From: DASPUH01 sp035622975
GTDB taxonomy: Bacteria; Chloroflexota; Limnocylindria; Limnocylindrales; CSP1-4
DNA length: 15,321 nucleotides
Direction: 5' to 3'
NCBI GenBank assembly: GCA_035622975.1
Contig: DASPUH010000077.1
Span: 1-15,321, forward strand
Position numbers and translations under genes: made by a program. Below are positions 7,256 through 14,085 of the stretch, in pieces. The notes beneath the pieces were generated by a model. The model saw only the letters and a program-made list of their open reading frames with translations, did no database searches and was not told the origin of the DNA. Position 1 is the first letter of the stretch, and each line of letters starts with the position of its first letter.

Positions 7256-7275
7256 CCGATCACGGAAGGCTCCAC
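7256..7275. repeat. Direct repeat upstream of the XRE-type regulator, copy 2
   Basis: This is the second exact copy of the 20-bp unit seen at 7212-7231. Only the central CCG-ATCA-CGG part of the inverted repeat is kept here. It lies in the non-coding gap between deoC and the regulator gene, where no other gene is visible. Confidence 0.6.
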
Positions 7276-7335
7276 CCGCGCCATTCGCACCGTGATGCCA
7301 TCGACCGCATCGCTTACGAGGGCGCCGATGTGTGT

Positions 7336-7356
7336 GGCCGGCCCCAAGGCCGGGCC
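7336..7356 (-). terminator. GC-rich hairpin downstream of deoC, possible terminator
   Basis: Complementary arms GGCCGGCC (7336-7343) and GGCCGGGCC (7348-7356) can fold around a four-base loop, with one bulged base. It lies 24-44 bases past the deoC stop. No T-tract follows in the deoC direction, so intrinsic termination is uncertain; it may only stabilise the 3' end. Confidence 0.25.
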
Positions 7357-7379
7357 GCCGCGCCGCCAGGCCGCCGAAC

Positions 7380-8381
7380 TCAGTCGAGCGTGAAGTAGTC
7401 CCCGCCGGAATACCGGCCGGTGCGTTCCTTGCGGATCTGCATCAGGACGTCGTTGAGGAGGGAGCTGGCCCCGAAGCGGAAGCGTTCGGGCGTCATCCAG
7501 GCCGCCCCGAGCGTCTCGTACAGCACGACCAGGTAGGCGATGGCCTCCTTGGCGGTACGGATCCCGCCGGCCGGCTTCATGCCCACGGGGCGGCCCGTCT
7601 GGCGCTCGAAGTCGCGGATGGCCTCCAGCATCACAAGGGTCACCGGGAGCGTGGCGGCCGGCACGACCTTGCCGGTGGACGTCTTGATGAAGTCGGCCCC
7701 GGCGGCCATGGCCAGGATGCTGGCACGGCGCACGTTATCCAGCGTCTCCAGCTCGCCGGTCTCCAGGATGACCTTGAGGTGCGCGCCCCCCGTCACCGCC
7801 TTGACGGCCACGATCTCATCGAAGACGGCCCCGTAGTCACCAGACAGGAAGGCCCCCCGGTCGATGACCATGTCGATCTCGTCCGCCCCGGCGGCGGCCG
7901 CCTGGCGCGTCTCCTCGATCTTGACGTCCAGGTAGGTCTGGCCCGACGGGAAGCCGGTGGCCACGCTCGCCACCCGGACGCCGCTGTCGCGCAGGGCCGC
8001 CCGCGCATCGCCGATCCGGGCGGGATAGACACAGATCGCGGCCACGCTGGGGATCGACGGATCGCCCGGGTCCGGCCGGATGGCCTTCTGGCAGAGGGCA
8101 TGGACCTTGCCGGGCGTGTCCTTCCCCTCGAGTGTCGTGAGATCCATCATGCGGATGGCCAGGTCCAGCGCCCACAACTTGCTGTCACGCTTGATCGATC
8201 GCTTGGCGAGACTGCCGACGCGCTCCACGACGGCGACCTGATCGACCCCGCCGACGCGGCCGAGCCAGCCCCCGAAGCCGCCGGCGTGCCCGTCCCAGGC
8301 CCGCACGAGCGCCTGGGCCTCGTGCGTGGCGCGTTCCTGGGCCGCCCGCTGGTCGGACCCCAGGTGCTCGATGGTCGTCAT
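7380..8381 (-). CDS. deoC: Deoxyribose-phosphate aldolase (DERA), long form
   Basis: This cytoplasmic class I aldolase (EC 4.1.2.4) cleaves 2-deoxy-D-ribose-5-phosphate to glyceraldehyde-3-phosphate and acetaldehyde, the last step of deoxynucleoside breakdown. The 333-aa protein has the Schiff-base lysine K233 in FIKTSTGKV, the second active-site lysine K269 in GMKPAGGIRT, and the catalytic aspartate D170 in DEIDMVI. It is longer than the roughly 250-aa E. coli type and carries DLTTLEGKDT (80-89) and ATGFPSGQT (141-149), as I recall from the long DERA group that includes animal enzymes. The start is ATG 8381, decided by TACGAT six bases upstream. The frame opens a few codons further, to 8396, but that start would fall upstream of the predicted transcript. 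It is divergent from the ArsR-fold gene across 61 bp containing operator B. The aldehyde dehydrogenases downstream could consume its acetaldehyde. Confidence 0.95.
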   Translation of the reverse strand: MTTIEHLGSDQRAAQERATHEAQALVRAWDGHAGGFGGWLGRVGGVDQVAVVERVGSLAKRSIKRDSKLWALDLAIRMMDLTTLEGKDTPGKVHALCQKAIRPDPGDPSIPSVAAICVYPARIGDARAALRDSGVRVASVATGFPSGQTYLDVKIEETRQAAAAGADEIDMVIDRGAFLSGDYGAVFDEIVAVKAVTGGAHLKVILETGELETLDNVRRASILAMAAGADFIKTSTGKVVPAATLPVTLVMLEAIRDFERQTGRPVGMKPAGGIRTAKEAIAYLVVLYETLGAAWMTPERFRFGASSLLNDVLMQIRKERTGRYSGGDYFTLD

Positions 8382-8387
8382 GACCCT

Positions 8388-8393
8388 ATCGTA
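8388..8393 (-). promoter_or_regulatory. Predicted -10 element of a leaderless deoC promoter
   Basis: On the minus strand TACGAT lies exactly six bases before the ATG at 8381, identical to the arrangement before DUF971. The palindrome at 8425-8444 is centred about 53 bases upstream of the ATG, a plausible place for an activator or a repressor. No clear -35 box is present. Confidence 0.5.
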
Positions 8394-8424
8394 CACCCGC
8401 CTGGGGGACGCGGACCCTTGGGAT

Positions 8425-8444
8425 ATGTGACATGATGGTCACAT
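8425..8444. promoter_or_regulatory. Palindromic operator B, between deoC and the ArsR-fold regulator
   Basis: A perfect inverted repeat, ATGTGAC-N6-GTCACAT, with 7-bp arms. It overlaps the start codon (8443) and the presumed -10 (8431-8436, CATGAT) of the ArsR-fold gene, so binding should block that gene. It also lies about 53 bases upstream of the divergent deoC. The core is identical in sequence and spacing to operator A at 6662-6683. Confidence 0.65.
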
Positions 8445-8751
8445 GCGATCAGCGCCGGCGGACCCCGTGAACCTCGTGGCGGCCGCCATCGCCGATCCGA
8501 CGCGCCGCGTGCTCCTGGAACGCCTGGTCGCGTCGCCCGGCATGACCAGCGGGGAGCTGGCCGCGCTCGTCCCGCAGCACACCCGCTTCGCGGTCCTGAA
8601 GCACGTCCGCGTGCTCGAACGTGCCGGCCTCGTGCGCGTCATGCACGACGGCCGGCGGCGGCGTCACTTCGCCGAAGGAGCTGCCTTCGTCCCGCTGCGC
8701 GGATGGATGGAACGGATCGGCGGCAGGCCCCGGCGCCGCGCCACGAGGTAG
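8443..8751 (+). CDS. ArsR/SmtB-fold winged-helix transcriptional regulator
   Basis: This is a small dimeric-type DNA-binding regulator (102 aa). The family pattern is clear: NLVAAAIADPTRRVLLERL at 10-28, MTSGELAALVP at 34-44, recognition helix region TRFAVLKHVRVLERAGLV at 47-64, and a wing at 65-76. No cysteine is present, so it is not a classical metal sensor. The FAVLKH form of the recognition helix recalls ArsR proteins often paired with SRPBCC proteins, but no such partner is here. The ATG lies inside operator B, and CATGAT is six bases upstream, suggesting a leaderless, self-repressed gene. Residues 74-102 are encoded in the 88-bp overlap with the convergent peptidase gene. The C-terminal tail is short and Arg-rich compared with the family. 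Its position suggests control of deoC and perhaps the dehydrogenases. Confidence 0.85.
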   Translation: MRSAPADPVNLVAAAIADPTRRVLLERLVASPGMTSGELAALVPQHTRFAVLKHVRVLERAGLVRVMHDGRRRRHFAEGAAFVPLRGWMERIGGRPRRRATR

Positions 8752-10814
8752 TGGGCGAACCAGCGCGTGATCTCCTCCAGGTTGGCCACCCGGCGGAAGG
8801 GCGTACCGGAACGGGTCAGCTCATGGGTCTCGTCGGGCACCCGCATGAGCCGCACTTCACGTTTGAGCGACCGCAGGACCGTGAACAGCTCCTCGGCCTG
8901 CGTGATCGTGGTCCGCAGGTCCCGCTCGGAGTGCTGGATGAGGAGCGGCGTGTGGATGGCCGTGGCGTACGTCAGCGGGGATTCACGCAGGTAGAGCTGC
9001 GGATCCTCCCACGGATTGGCGCCGTACTCCTGGCGGCCGAATGACGGCCCACCGATGTCACCGGACAGCATCTGCGATGTCATGTCGTTGACCGAGCGGC
9101 AGGTCACGGCCGCGGCGAAGCGGTCGGTGTGGCCGACCATCCAACTCGTCAGGTAGCCGCCGTACGAGCCGCCAGTCACTCCCAGGCGGTCCTTGTCGGC
9201 CAGCCCGTCGGCGATAAGCGCGTCGACACCGCCCATGACGTCGGCCATGGGCCCGGTGCCCCAGTCGCCGAAATTGGCGGCGCAGAAGGCCTCCCCGTAC
9301 CCCTGGCTGCCCCGCGGGTTGCAGGCGTAGACGCTGATGCCCTCGGCCACCAGGCACTGCCACTCCCACATCAGCGACCAGCCATAGAGCGTCTGCGGCC
9401 CGCCATGGATCTCCACCACGAGCGGTGGCGGCCCCGAGCGGCCACTCGCCGCCGGGAGGAGCCAGCCCTGCACGCGCCGGCCCTCGACCTCGTGCCAGCG
9501 GGAGACGGGCTCGACGAGGGTGATGTCCCCCCAGGCGTCGGCCATGAGGTGGGTCAGCTCGCGGATCTCCGGCCGACCGCCGCGGATGCCGCTCCTGGGC
9601 AGGTCGAAGGCGAACACGTCGAACGGCGTCGTCCCCGTCACGCGGATCCCGGCGTACCGCGTCGCTCCTCCGGGCAGCGGCGCCGCCACCACCGACGCCA
9701 GCCAGTGGTGCCCCTCGGTCAGGCGCTCGACCCGGTGGCTCGCCACCTCCACCCGCCATGCTTCGTACGCCCCGTCGACCGGCGCGGTGAAGCTGATCCA
9801 GCGGCCGTCGCCGCTCCACGAGGCACGGGAGCCGGGCCCGCCGAAGAGATCGCTGTTCATGGCCGCGTCGACCATCAGGTCGTGCTCGCCGGTGAGGTCC
9901 TCGCCGACCCCGTCGCCGCCGCGCGGTCGGTAGCGCCACACGTCGGTGCGCACGCCGGGGCGCGCCTGGGTGAAACCCTTGACCGCCAGCCACGCCCCGT
10001 CCGGGCTCCAGGCGGGATCGAAGAACTGGCGGTCGTCGGCGCCGCTCGTGACGCGCTCGATGCGCCCGCCCGCCGAGGGCATGACGAAGACGTCCACTCG
10101 TCCGGTGAGGTCGCTATGGCGGTGGCGGTTGGAGACGAAGGCGATCGACGTGCCGTCGGGGCTCCAGGTCGGGTGCCCGTCATCGGCCGGGCCGCTGGTC
10201 AGGCGCACCGCCGCCCCGTCGGCGACGGCCACCCGCCACAGGTTGCCGGGGCGGTCGTACGTGAAGCCGGCACCGTTGAGCATGTAGGACAGGCGGTCGA
10301 TGAACCGCAGGTCCGGTGCCGGGCCCTCCTCCGGCTTGCGCGGTGCCGGTCGCTCCTTGAGCCGCACGGCGGCCGAGACCACGCACAGGGCCGTCCCGTC
10401 CGGGCTCCAGGCCAGGTCGGTGACGTCCCTGGGCAGGCGCGTCAGCTGGCGGGCCTCGCCACCGTCGACCGGCAGCAGCCAGACCTGGGCGGCACCCTCC
10501 TTGGGCGCCTCCTTGGGACCCGCCTCGTCGCCGGCGCCGGCCGCCTGCAGGACGCCGGCGCGGTCCGAGAGGAACGCCAGCGTGCGCCCGTCCGGGCTCC
10601 AGCGCGGCGACACGTCGGTGCGCCGGCCCAGGGTCAGCTGCCGAGCCGCAGCCGAGCCGTCAGCGGGCACGAGCCAGATGGCGTACCGGTAGCCATCGCG
10701 GCCCGGGGCCACGGACTTGACCACGAAGGCGACCAGCCGGCCGTCGGGCGACAGGGACACCTCTGTCGGGACACGCAGGGCGAACAGGTCATCGGGGCGC
10801 GGCGAACGGGGCAT
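8664..10814 (-). CDS. S9 family prolyl-oligopeptidase-like serine peptidase
   Basis: This is a two-domain serine peptidase (716 aa) of the acylaminoacyl-peptidase/DPP type, cutting short peptides. Residues 15-400 form a beta-propeller with repeated SPDG blades (at about 22, 73, 137, 218, 270 and a degenerate SGDG at 334). Residues 440-692 form the alpha/beta hydrolase domain. The triad is complete: Ser550 in GGSYGG, Asp632 in HSERD, His664 in DETHE. HGGP at 470-473 supplies the oxyanion region. No signal peptide or membrane helix is seen, so it is probably cytoplasmic. The frame stays open to 11264 opposite DUF971, but the fold and a GGAGG site indicate ATG 10814. Residues 693-716 extend past the usual end and lie in the overlap with the ArsR-fold gene. 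No link to the aldehyde locus is evident. Confidence 0.92.
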   Translation of the reverse strand: MPRSPRPDDLFALRVPTEVSLSPDGRLVAFVVKSVAPGRDGYRYAIWLVPADGSAAARQLTLGRRTDVSPRWSPDGRTLAFLSDRAGVLQAAGAGDEAGPKEAPKEGAAQVWLLPVDGGEARQLTRLPRDVTDLAWSPDGTALCVVSAAVRLKERPAPRKPEEGPAPDLRFIDRLSYMLNGAGFTYDRPGNLWRVAVADGAAVRLTSGPADDGHPTWSPDGTSIAFVSNRHRHSDLTGRVDVFVMPSAGGRIERVTSGADDRQFFDPAWSPDGAWLAVKGFTQARPGVRTDVWRYRPRGGDGVGEDLTGEHDLMVDAAMNSDLFGGPGSRASWSGDGRWISFTAPVDGAYEAWRVEVASHRVERLTEGHHWLASVVAAPLPGGATRYAGIRVTGTTPFDVFAFDLPRSGIRGGRPEIRELTHLMADAWGDITLVEPVSRWHEVEGRRVQGWLLPAASGRSGPPPLVVEIHGGPQTLYGWSLMWEWQCLVAEGISVYACNPRGSQGYGEAFCAANFGDWGTGPMADVMGGVDALIADGLADKDRLGVTGGSYGGYLTSWMVGHTDRFAAAVTCRSVNDMTSQMLSGDIGGPSFGRQEYGANPWEDPQLYLRESPLTYATAIHTPLLIQHSERDLRTTITQAEELFTVLRSLKREVRLMRVPDETHELTRSGTPFRRVANLEEITRWFAHYLVARRRGLPPIRSIHPRSGTKAAPSAK

Positions 10815-10827
10815 GGCCGAATCGGCT

Positions 10828-10832
10828 CCTCC
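10828..10832 (-). promoter_or_regulatory. Shine-Dalgarno of the S9 peptidase gene
   Basis: GGAGGAG on the minus strand precedes the ATG at 10814 by about 11-13 bases, slightly far but usable. It supports the short start over the open frame extending to 11264. Confidence 0.45.
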
Positions 10833-10846
10833 AGGCGAAGGACTCG

Positions 10847-10852
10847 AGTGTA
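10847..10852 (-). promoter_or_regulatory. Possible -10 element of the S9 peptidase gene
   Basis: TACACT on the minus strand, 32 bases before the ATG at 10814, would give a leader of about 25 bases carrying the GGAGG site. It sits back to back with the DUF971 promoter at 10878-10883. Confidence 0.35.
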
Positions 10853-10877
10853 GCCGACAGTGCCCGGCCGGCGGGCG

Positions 10878-10883
10878 TACGAT
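10878..10883 (+). promoter_or_regulatory. Predicted -10 element of a leaderless promoter for the DUF971 operon
   Basis: TACGAT lies exactly six bases before the ATG at 10890. A partial -35 match, CCGACA at 10854-10859 (four of six bases of TTGACA), is 18 bases upstream, the best -35 in this set. It decides the DUF971 start. Confidence 0.5.
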
Positions 10884-10889
10884 CGGCGC

Positions 10890-11285
10890 ATGAGCAGCAC
10901 CTACACGAGCGGCAGGGAGTACCTGGCGCCCGTGCGGATCCACGCCGACCGTGCCGCCGGACGCGTGGAGATCGACTGGGCCGACGGCCATCACACGGTG
11001 TATGACACGGTGACGTTGCGATGGATGTGCCCGTGTGCCTACTGCCGCGGCGAGATGGGCCAGCCGGGGTGGCTCGATTCGAAGCCCACCCTGACGCCGA
11101 GCCAGACCGAACTGGTGGACCTCCAGCTGGTCGGATCGTATGCTCTCGCGCCGACCTGGGCCGATGGCCACCACACGGGGTTCCATACCTTCGAGCGGCT
11201 GCGAGCCGCCTGTCCCTGTGCGGCGGACGAGGCGCGCCGCGCCGCTGATCCGCACGCTGAGCACGTCCCGGGAGGCGTCACATGA
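10890..11285 (+). CDS. DUF971 (gamma-butyrobetaine hydroxylase N-terminal-like) protein
   Basis: This 131-aa stand-alone protein has the small domain found at the N-terminus of gamma-butyrobetaine hydroxylases. Residues 26-52 read VEIDWADGHHTVYDTVTLR and then CPCAYC. Comparing with the human enzyme from memory, C47, C49, C52 and H94 (in WADGHH, 90-95) match the four zinc ligands. Free-standing DUF971 proteins are often found with iron-sulfur cluster assembly genes, and their role is unresolved; none of those genes is visible here. An upstream start at 10860 is in frame but lies before the TACGAT element, so ATG 10890 is preferred. Its stop overlaps the start of the YbjQ-like gene (ATGA), so the two are translationally coupled. 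Confidence 0.85.
   Translation: MSSTYTSGREYLAPVRIHADRAAGRVEIDWADGHHTVYDTVTLRWMCPCAYCRGEMGQPGWLDSKPTLTPSQTELVDLQLVGSYALAPTWADGHHTGFHTFERLRAACPCAADEARRAADPHAEHVPGGVT
11271..11275 (+). promoter_or_regulatory. Shine-Dalgarno of the YbjQ-like gene
   Basis: GGAGG lies six bases before the ATG at 11282, inside the end of DUF971. It is one of the few clear ribosome sites in the window and belongs to an operon-internal gene, as expected if first genes are leaderless. Confidence 0.6.
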
Positions 11286-11626
11286 TCGTCAGCACCACTA
11301 ACTTCGTGGCCGGTATGCGCGTCGTGGAGACGAAGGGCCAGACGTTCGGCGTCGTCGTCCGCAGCCGCGGCCTGGCCGGCAACATCGCGGCCGGCCTGCG
11401 CAGCCTCGCCGGCGGTGAGATCCACGAGTACACCCAGCTCCTGGAGGACTCCCGGCGCCAGGCCGTCGACCGCATGGTGGAGAACGCCACGGCGATGGGC
11501 GCCAACGGCATCCTGACCATGCGCTTCGACAGCTCCGAGATGGGCAACACGATGACCGAGATCGTGGCCTACGGCACGGCCGTCGTCCTGGCCGCCGGCG
11601 ACCCGGGTCACGGCACGGGCGCCTGA
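11282..11626 (+). CDS. YbjQ/UPF0145 family protein (putative heavy-metal-binding)
   Basis: This 114-aa protein matches the YbjQ (UPF0145) family by its whole-length pattern: MIVSTTNFVAGMRVVETKG at the start, the central region GGEIHEYTQLLEDSRRQAV, then MVENATAMGANGILTMRFDSS and EIVAYGTAVVL. Family members form small oligomeric rings. The heavy-metal name is historical, and no cysteine or obvious metal site is present here. It starts with ATG overlapping the DUF971 stop and ends 8 bp before the next gene. Function in this operon is unknown. Confidence 0.88.
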   Translation: MIVSTTNFVAGMRVVETKGQTFGVVVRSRGLAGNIAAGLRSLAGGEIHEYTQLLEDSRRQAVDRMVENATAMGANGILTMRFDSSEMGNTMTEIVAYGTAVVLAAGDPGHGTGA

Positions 11627-11634
11627 GTCCGACC

Positions 11635-11952
11635 GTGGACCGAGGCAGCGGGACGCTGACGAATGTCGCCCGCATCGGCCTGGGGTTCCTGGCCGCCCTG
11701 GCCCTGTTCGGCGCGGTCGTGGCCCTGGCCGCCGACATGCCGTTCGTGGCGTTCGAAGCCCTGATCGGGGCGATCGTCCTAGGTGTCGCCGCCGCCTACG
11801 AGCATGGCCGCTATCGCGCGTCGGTGAGGGGCTCCGAGGCCGGCCGCTTCCAGCGCACCGACGAGGTCTTCACCGATCCCACCACGGGCCAGCTCACGCG
11901 CGTCTGGTACGACCAGGCGTCCGGCCGCCGGGATTACCGGCCGGACGCCTGA
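11635..11952 (+). CDS. Small two-helix membrane protein of unknown function
   Basis: This is a 105-aa protein with two hydrophobic helices, at about 12-32 and 37-55, joined by a tight turn, then a polar tail. The tail holds a conserved-looking block, RTDEVFTDPTTGQLTRVWYDQASGRRDY (about 74-101); I have an impression of similar DPTTG/VWY blocks in other Chloroflexota proteins, but cannot verify it. The start is GTG 11635, 8 bp after the YbjQ-like gene, without a Shine-Dalgarno. Cotranscription with its neighbours is likely from spacing. I cannot assign a function. Confidence 0.7.
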   Translation: MDRGSGTLTNVARIGLGFLAALALFGAVVALAADMPFVAFEALIGAIVLGVAAAYEHGRYRASVRGSEAGRFQRTDEVFTDPTTGQLTRVWYDQASGRRDYRPDA

Positions 11953-11975
11953 CCCGGCCCCGGGTACTCGCCACC

Positions 11976-14084
11976 ATGACCGCCGTCCGCCCGCCCGCCG
12001 CTCGACGCACCGTGCGACAGCGCGTGCCCGCCACGCTGCCCTACATCAACCGCGAGCTGTCGTGGCTGGAATTCAACGCGCGCGTCCTGTTCGAGGCCAC
12101 CGACGTCCGCAACCCGCTGCTGGAGCGGACGCGCTTCCTGGCCATCTTCGCCAACAACCTCGACGAGTTCTTCCAGGTGCGCGTGGCGGGCCTCAAGCAA
12201 CAGCTGGCCGCCGGCCGCTCCAACCCGTCCGCCGACGGCCTGACCGCGGCCGAGACGCTGGACGCCATCCGCAACAAGGTCCTCTCGCTGGTGGCGGCGC
12301 ACTCGGCGGCCTTCGCCGGGATCCACGCCGAACTCCAGGCCAACGACATCCGCATCGTCCCCTACGCCGAGCGTGAGGAGCGCGGCCTGGAGTTGCGACG
12401 CCGGTTCCTGGACGAGATCTTCCCCGTCCTGACGCCGCTGGCGGTCGACCCCGGCCACCCGTTCCCCTACATCAGCGACCTGTCGCTCTCCCTGGCCGTC
12501 ACGGTCCGCGACCCTGAGACCGGCGAGCGCCGGTTCGCCCGCATCAAGGTCCCGCCGGTGCTGCCGCGCCTCGTCGAGGTGGGCCAGCGGACCTACATCC
12601 TGCTGGAGCAGATCATCGCCGCCAACCTGGACGCCCTCTTCCCGGGCATGGAGGTCCTGGAGCACCACCTCTTCCGCGTCACGCGCAACGCCGACCTGGC
12701 GATCGAGGAGGACGAGGCAGACGACCTCCTGATGGCCATCGAGGAGGAGCTCCGCAAACGGCGCTTCGGCGCGGCCGTCCGGCTGGAGGTGGAACGCTCG
12801 ATGCCGGCCGCCACGCGGGCGCTCCTGCAGCGGGGCCTGGGGATCCAGCCGACCGATGTCTACGAGGTGGCCGGCATGCTGGACCTGACGGCCCTGGACG
12901 CCATCGCCGAGCTGGACCTGCCGGGCCTCCAGCGCGAGCCATGGCAGCCCGTCACGCCCCAGCGCCTCCAGCCGCTCGACGAGGACGAGGCAGTCGACGT
13001 CTTCGCCGCCATCCGCGACGGCGACCTGCTCGTCCACCATCCCTACGAATCGTTCCGCGGGTCGGTGCAGCGGTTCGTGGAGCAGGCCGCCGACGACCCG
13101 GACGTGCTGGGCATCAAGATGACCCTCTACCGCACCGGCGGCGATTCACCCATCGTGCGGGCCCTGATCCGCGCGGCCGAGCTCGGCAAGCAGGTCGTCG
13201 TCCTGGTGGAGATCAAGGCTCGTTTCGACGAACGGGCCAACATCGTCTGGGCCCGCGCCCTTGAGCGTGCCGGGGCCCACGTGGTGTACGGCCTCGTGGG
13301 CCTCAAGACGCACTGCAAGGTGACGCTCGTGGTGCGCCGCGAGGGCCGCGGCCTGCGCCGCTACGTCCACATCGGCACCGGCAACTACAACGACACGACG
13401 GCGCGCGTCTACGTCGACGTGGGCCTCCTGAGCTGCGGCGCGGAGCTGGGCGCCGACGCCACCGACCTGTTCAACTTCCTCACCGGGCTCTCCCGCCAGC
13501 GCAGCTTCAGGCGGCTGATCGTCGCGCCGGTCAGCCTGCGTTCGACGATCCTGGAGCTCATCGAAGGGGAGATCGCCCGCCAGCGGGCGTCCGGTGACGG
13601 GCGCATCCGCCTGAAGCTCAACGCGGTCGTCGACCCCGAGATGGTCGGCGCCCTGTGCCGGGCCAGCCAGGCCGGCGTGCCGGTCGACATCATCGCCCGC
13701 GGTGCCTGCTCGCTCCGCCCCGGCGTGGACGGGGTCAGCGAGAACGTCCGGGTGCGCTCGATCATCGGCCCCTTCCTGGAGCACTCCCGCATCTTCGTCT
13801 TCGGCGACGGGGAGCGCGAACGCGTCTACATCGGCTCGGCCGACCTGATGGAGCGCAACCTGGATCGCCGGGTCGAGGCCGCAGTGCCGGTCACCGAGCC
13901 CGCCCTGGCGGAGCGCCTGCGGACGGTCGTGGACGTCATGCTGGCCGACGACCGGCGTGCCTGGCAACTCGGCCCCGACGACCGCTGGCGACGGGTGGAG
14001 ACGCTGATCGAGGCGCCCACCGGCCTTGACACGTTCGAGGTGTTCAAGGCGCAGGCGCGGGCCTCCATCGTGGTCGAGGACTGA
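11976..14084 (+). CDS. ppk: Polyphosphate kinase 1
   Basis: PPK1 (EC 2.7.4.1) reversibly polymerises the gamma-phosphate of ATP into polyphosphate, usually at the inner membrane. The 702-aa protein has full family length. The N-domain carries INRELSWLEFNARVL at 24-38 and FANNLDEFFQVRV at 58-70. The catalytic domains carry KMTLYRTGGDSPIV at 381-394, the phosphorylated histidine H446 in LKTHCKV, HIGTGNYND at 465-473, and the second conserved histidine H603 in EHSRIF followed by YIGSADLMERNLDRR. All catalytic residues are intact. ATG 11976 lies 23 bp after the small membrane protein. No Shine-Dalgarno is seen; TACTCG five bases upstream is only a weak promoter candidate. The next gene starts one base after the ppk stop and encodes a CYTH-CHAD protein, a coherent polyphosphate pairing. 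Confidence 0.97.
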   Translation: MTAVRPPAARRTVRQRVPATLPYINRELSWLEFNARVLFEATDVRNPLLERTRFLAIFANNLDEFFQVRVAGLKQQLAAGRSNPSADGLTAAETLDAIRNKVLSLVAAHSAAFAGIHAELQANDIRIVPYAEREERGLELRRRFLDEIFPVLTPLAVDPGHPFPYISDLSLSLAVTVRDPETGERRFARIKVPPVLPRLVEVGQRTYILLEQIIAANLDALFPGMEVLEHHLFRVTRNADLAIEEDEADDLLMAIEEELRKRRFGAAVRLEVERSMPAATRALLQRGLGIQPTDVYEVAGMLDLTALDAIAELDLPGLQREPWQPVTPQRLQPLDEDEAVDVFAAIRDGDLLVHHPYESFRGSVQRFVEQAADDPDVLGIKMTLYRTGGDSPIVRALIRAAELGKQVVVLVEIKARFDERANIVWARALERAGAHVVYGLVGLKTHCKVTLVVRREGRGLRRYVHIGTGNYNDTTARVYVDVGLLSCGAELGADATDLFNFLTGLSRQRSFRRLIVAPVSLRSTILELIEGEIARQRASGDGRIRLKLNAVVDPEMVGALCRASQAGVPVDIIARGACSLRPGVDGVSENVRVRSIIGPFLEHSRIFVFGDGERERVYIGSADLMERNLDRRVEAAVPVTEPALAERLRTVVDVMLADDRRAWQLGPDDRWRRVETLIEAPTGLDTFEVFKAQARASIVVED

Positions 14085-14085
14085 C

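Noticed and set aside
9997..10605. Repeated CGTCCGGGCTCCAG-like DNA segments as a nucleotide repeat element
   Set aside because: They encode the repeated WSPDG blades of the peptidase beta-propeller, so protein repeats explain them.
9129..10853. A 574-codon plus-strand open frame opposite the S9 peptidase
   Set aside because: Same reasoning: it shadows a gene with an intact catalytic triad and shows no domain of its own.
10815..11264. N-terminal extension of the S9 peptidase to 11264
   Set aside because: It lies opposite the DUF971 gene, adds no domain, and the fold plus a GGAGG site point to the ATG at 10814.
11277..11284. GTCACATG at the YbjQ-like start as a third copy of the shared operator
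   Set aside because: Only one half-site is present; the required TGTGAC partner arm six bases away is missing.
11934..13040. A 368-codon minus-strand open frame opposite ppk
   Set aside because: It shadows PPK1, whose motifs are all intact.
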